Origin: Bradyrhizobium sp. AUGA SZCCT0176
Lineage (GTDB): Bacteria > Pseudomonadota > Alphaproteobacteria > Rhizobiales > Xanthobacteraceae
NCBI RefSeq assembly: GCF_018130145.1
Contig: NZ_JAFCMB010000020.1
Location: forward strand, 28,200 to 92,199
Reading direction: 5' to 3'
DNA length: 64,000 bases
The notes beneath the pieces are model-generated. The model saw nothing but the letters and a program-made list of their open reading frames with translations. It was not told the origin of the DNA and did no database searches. Below are positions 63,445-64,000 of the stretch, in pieces (within the stretch, counting starts at the first letter, position 1; each line of letters opens with the position of its first letter). Made by a program: the position numbers and the translations under genes.

Positions 63445-64000
63445 CTAGACCGTCGTGAGGCCGAACATATCCCAAGCGCTCCAACCGGTGCCATCGAAGG
63501 CCCGGACGAACATGGTTTCCGAGCCACCGGCCGTCCCGCCCCTTATCCAGACATTTGCAAGGTCGGAGGCAGCGACGGTAATTTCGGTTTCTGCATTGTT
63601 ATGATAATTGTTGGGCGTCCAGATATAGGCACTGTTGGCACCGCTGCCGCCATCCCAGAACTGATACTGGGTTGCGGCATTGCCATCGGCATCGGAATAA
63701 TTGACCCAGCTTGATACCTGCGCCCACGTATTCGCATTCACACTGTGATCGTTGATCGTCGCCACCGGCGCCGTGTTCGGGATTGTGGTGAATACGAAGC
63801 TGTCCCAGGCGCTCCAACCGGTGCCATCGAAGGCCCGGACGAACATGGTTTCCGAGCCACCGGCCGTCCCGCCCCTTATCCAGACATTTGCAAGGTCGGA
63901 GGCAGCGACGGTAATTTCGGTTTCTGCAGCGTGATGATAATTGTTGGGCGTCCAGAAATAGGCACTGTTGGCACCGCTGCCGCCATCCCAGAACTGATAC
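63445..64000 (-). CDS. Large repeat protein, C-terminal end (5' part outside window)
   Basis: The frame is open from 64000 to a TAG at 63445. It consists of 111-residue units. Each holds NTAPVATINDHSVNANTW, a D-x-D-x-N segment YSDADGNAATQYQFWDGG, WIRGGTAGGSETMFVRAFDG and GTGWSAWD. The pattern recalls calcium-binding Ig-like or cadherin-like repeats of secreted adhesins and RTX proteins. It ends soon after the last unit with no visible anchor, so a C-terminal type I secretion signal within the last residues is possible. Probably an exported surface protein. Confidence 0.8.
   Translation of the reverse strand, partial: YQFWDGGSGANSAYFWTPNNYHHAAETEITVAASDLANVWIRGGTAGGSETMFVRAFDGTGWSAWDSFVFTTIPNTAPVATINDHSVNANTWAQVSSWVNYSDADGNAATQYQFWDGGSGANSAYIWTPNNYHNNAETEITVAASDLANVWIRGGTAGGSETMFVRAFDGTGWSAWDMFGLTTV
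63478..64000 (-). repeat. Tandem 333-base repeats, near-identical
   Basis: The bases at 63478-63810 recur from 63811 with a period of 333. Within the visible second copy only a few bases differ (for example around 63593-63601 versus 63926-63934), and one stretch of about 110 bases is identical. This implies recent duplication or gene conversion. Confidence 0.93.

Noticed and set aside
63478..64000. Repeats considered as a CRISPR or satellite array
   Set aside because: The unit is 333 bases, in frame and coding, without short repeats and unique spacers.

Overview
The window is a large, high-GC surface-polysaccharide locus from an alphaproteobacterium. Gene content (ABC-exported O-antigen genes, LpcC-type core mannosyltransferase, heptose pathway, MsbA-like flippase, stacked sugar methyltransferases) and composition fit Bradyrhizobium or a close relative. 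That placement is inferred from gene style, not from a marker gene. I see no rRNA, tRNA, CRISPR array or intact insertion sequence.

Layout. 1-426: 3' end of an FGE/SUMF1-domain gene. 427-864: gene-free stretch with a short relic of a manC 3' end. 865-3575 (+): polytopic membrane protein and methyltransferase, visibly less GC-rich than the rest. 13993 down to 3644 (-): a compact seven-gene unit (GT2, AsnB-type amidotransferase, fused MDR/Gfo-Idh-MocA oxidoreductase, zinc-ribbon methyltransferase, helical-toroid protein, SGNH-like protein, MBOAT acyltransferase) that looks like one glycan synthesis and decoration module. 18111 down to 14366 (-): nucleotide-sugar supply (UDP-sugar dehydrogenase, UDP-uronate epimerase, manC). 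18305-23660: flippase-like membrane protein, a methyltransferase, a methyltransferase-GT2 fusion and a second AsnB. 32078 down to 23657 (-): third AsnB, methyltransferase, two GT4 enzymes and a GT-C-like protein. 32457-46233 (+): wzm and wzt exporter followed by FemAB/GNAT, four methyltransferases, GT4s, polysaccharide deacetylase, fourth AsnB and wecB, many joined by 4-base ATGA/GTGA overlaps. 46382-50846: O-antigen ligase/polymerase, WbpL/WecA-like initiating transferase and WbpM-like dehydratase. 51000-59516: LPS core genes (ligase, hldE, hldD, waaF, gmhA, gmhB, lpcC) interrupted by a low-GC NUDIX and cupin pair. 59647-63332: galE, MsbA-like ABC transporter, FAH-family enzyme. 63445-64000 (-): end of a protein built of near-identical 111-residue repeats.

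How it works together (inference from families): WbpM and the WbpL-like transferase start a glycan on undecaprenyl phosphate; manC, the UDP-uronate enzymes, galE and wecB supply sugars; about eight glycosyltransferases build it; nine methyltransferase domains, four glutamine-dependent amidotransferases, an MBOAT/SGNH pair, a deacetylase and a GNAT enzyme decorate it; Wzm/Wzt, whose ATPase carries a C-terminal extension of the Wzt_C kind, exports it; a ligase joins it to a heptose-containing core. The prediction is an O-antigen or related polysaccharide rich in O-methyl groups and amidated uronic acids. The best candidates for something undescribed are the seven-gene unit at 3644-13993, with its unassigned toroid protein, and the unrecognised protein at 39380-40048, which ends in a T8 tract at the junction with a methyltransferase.
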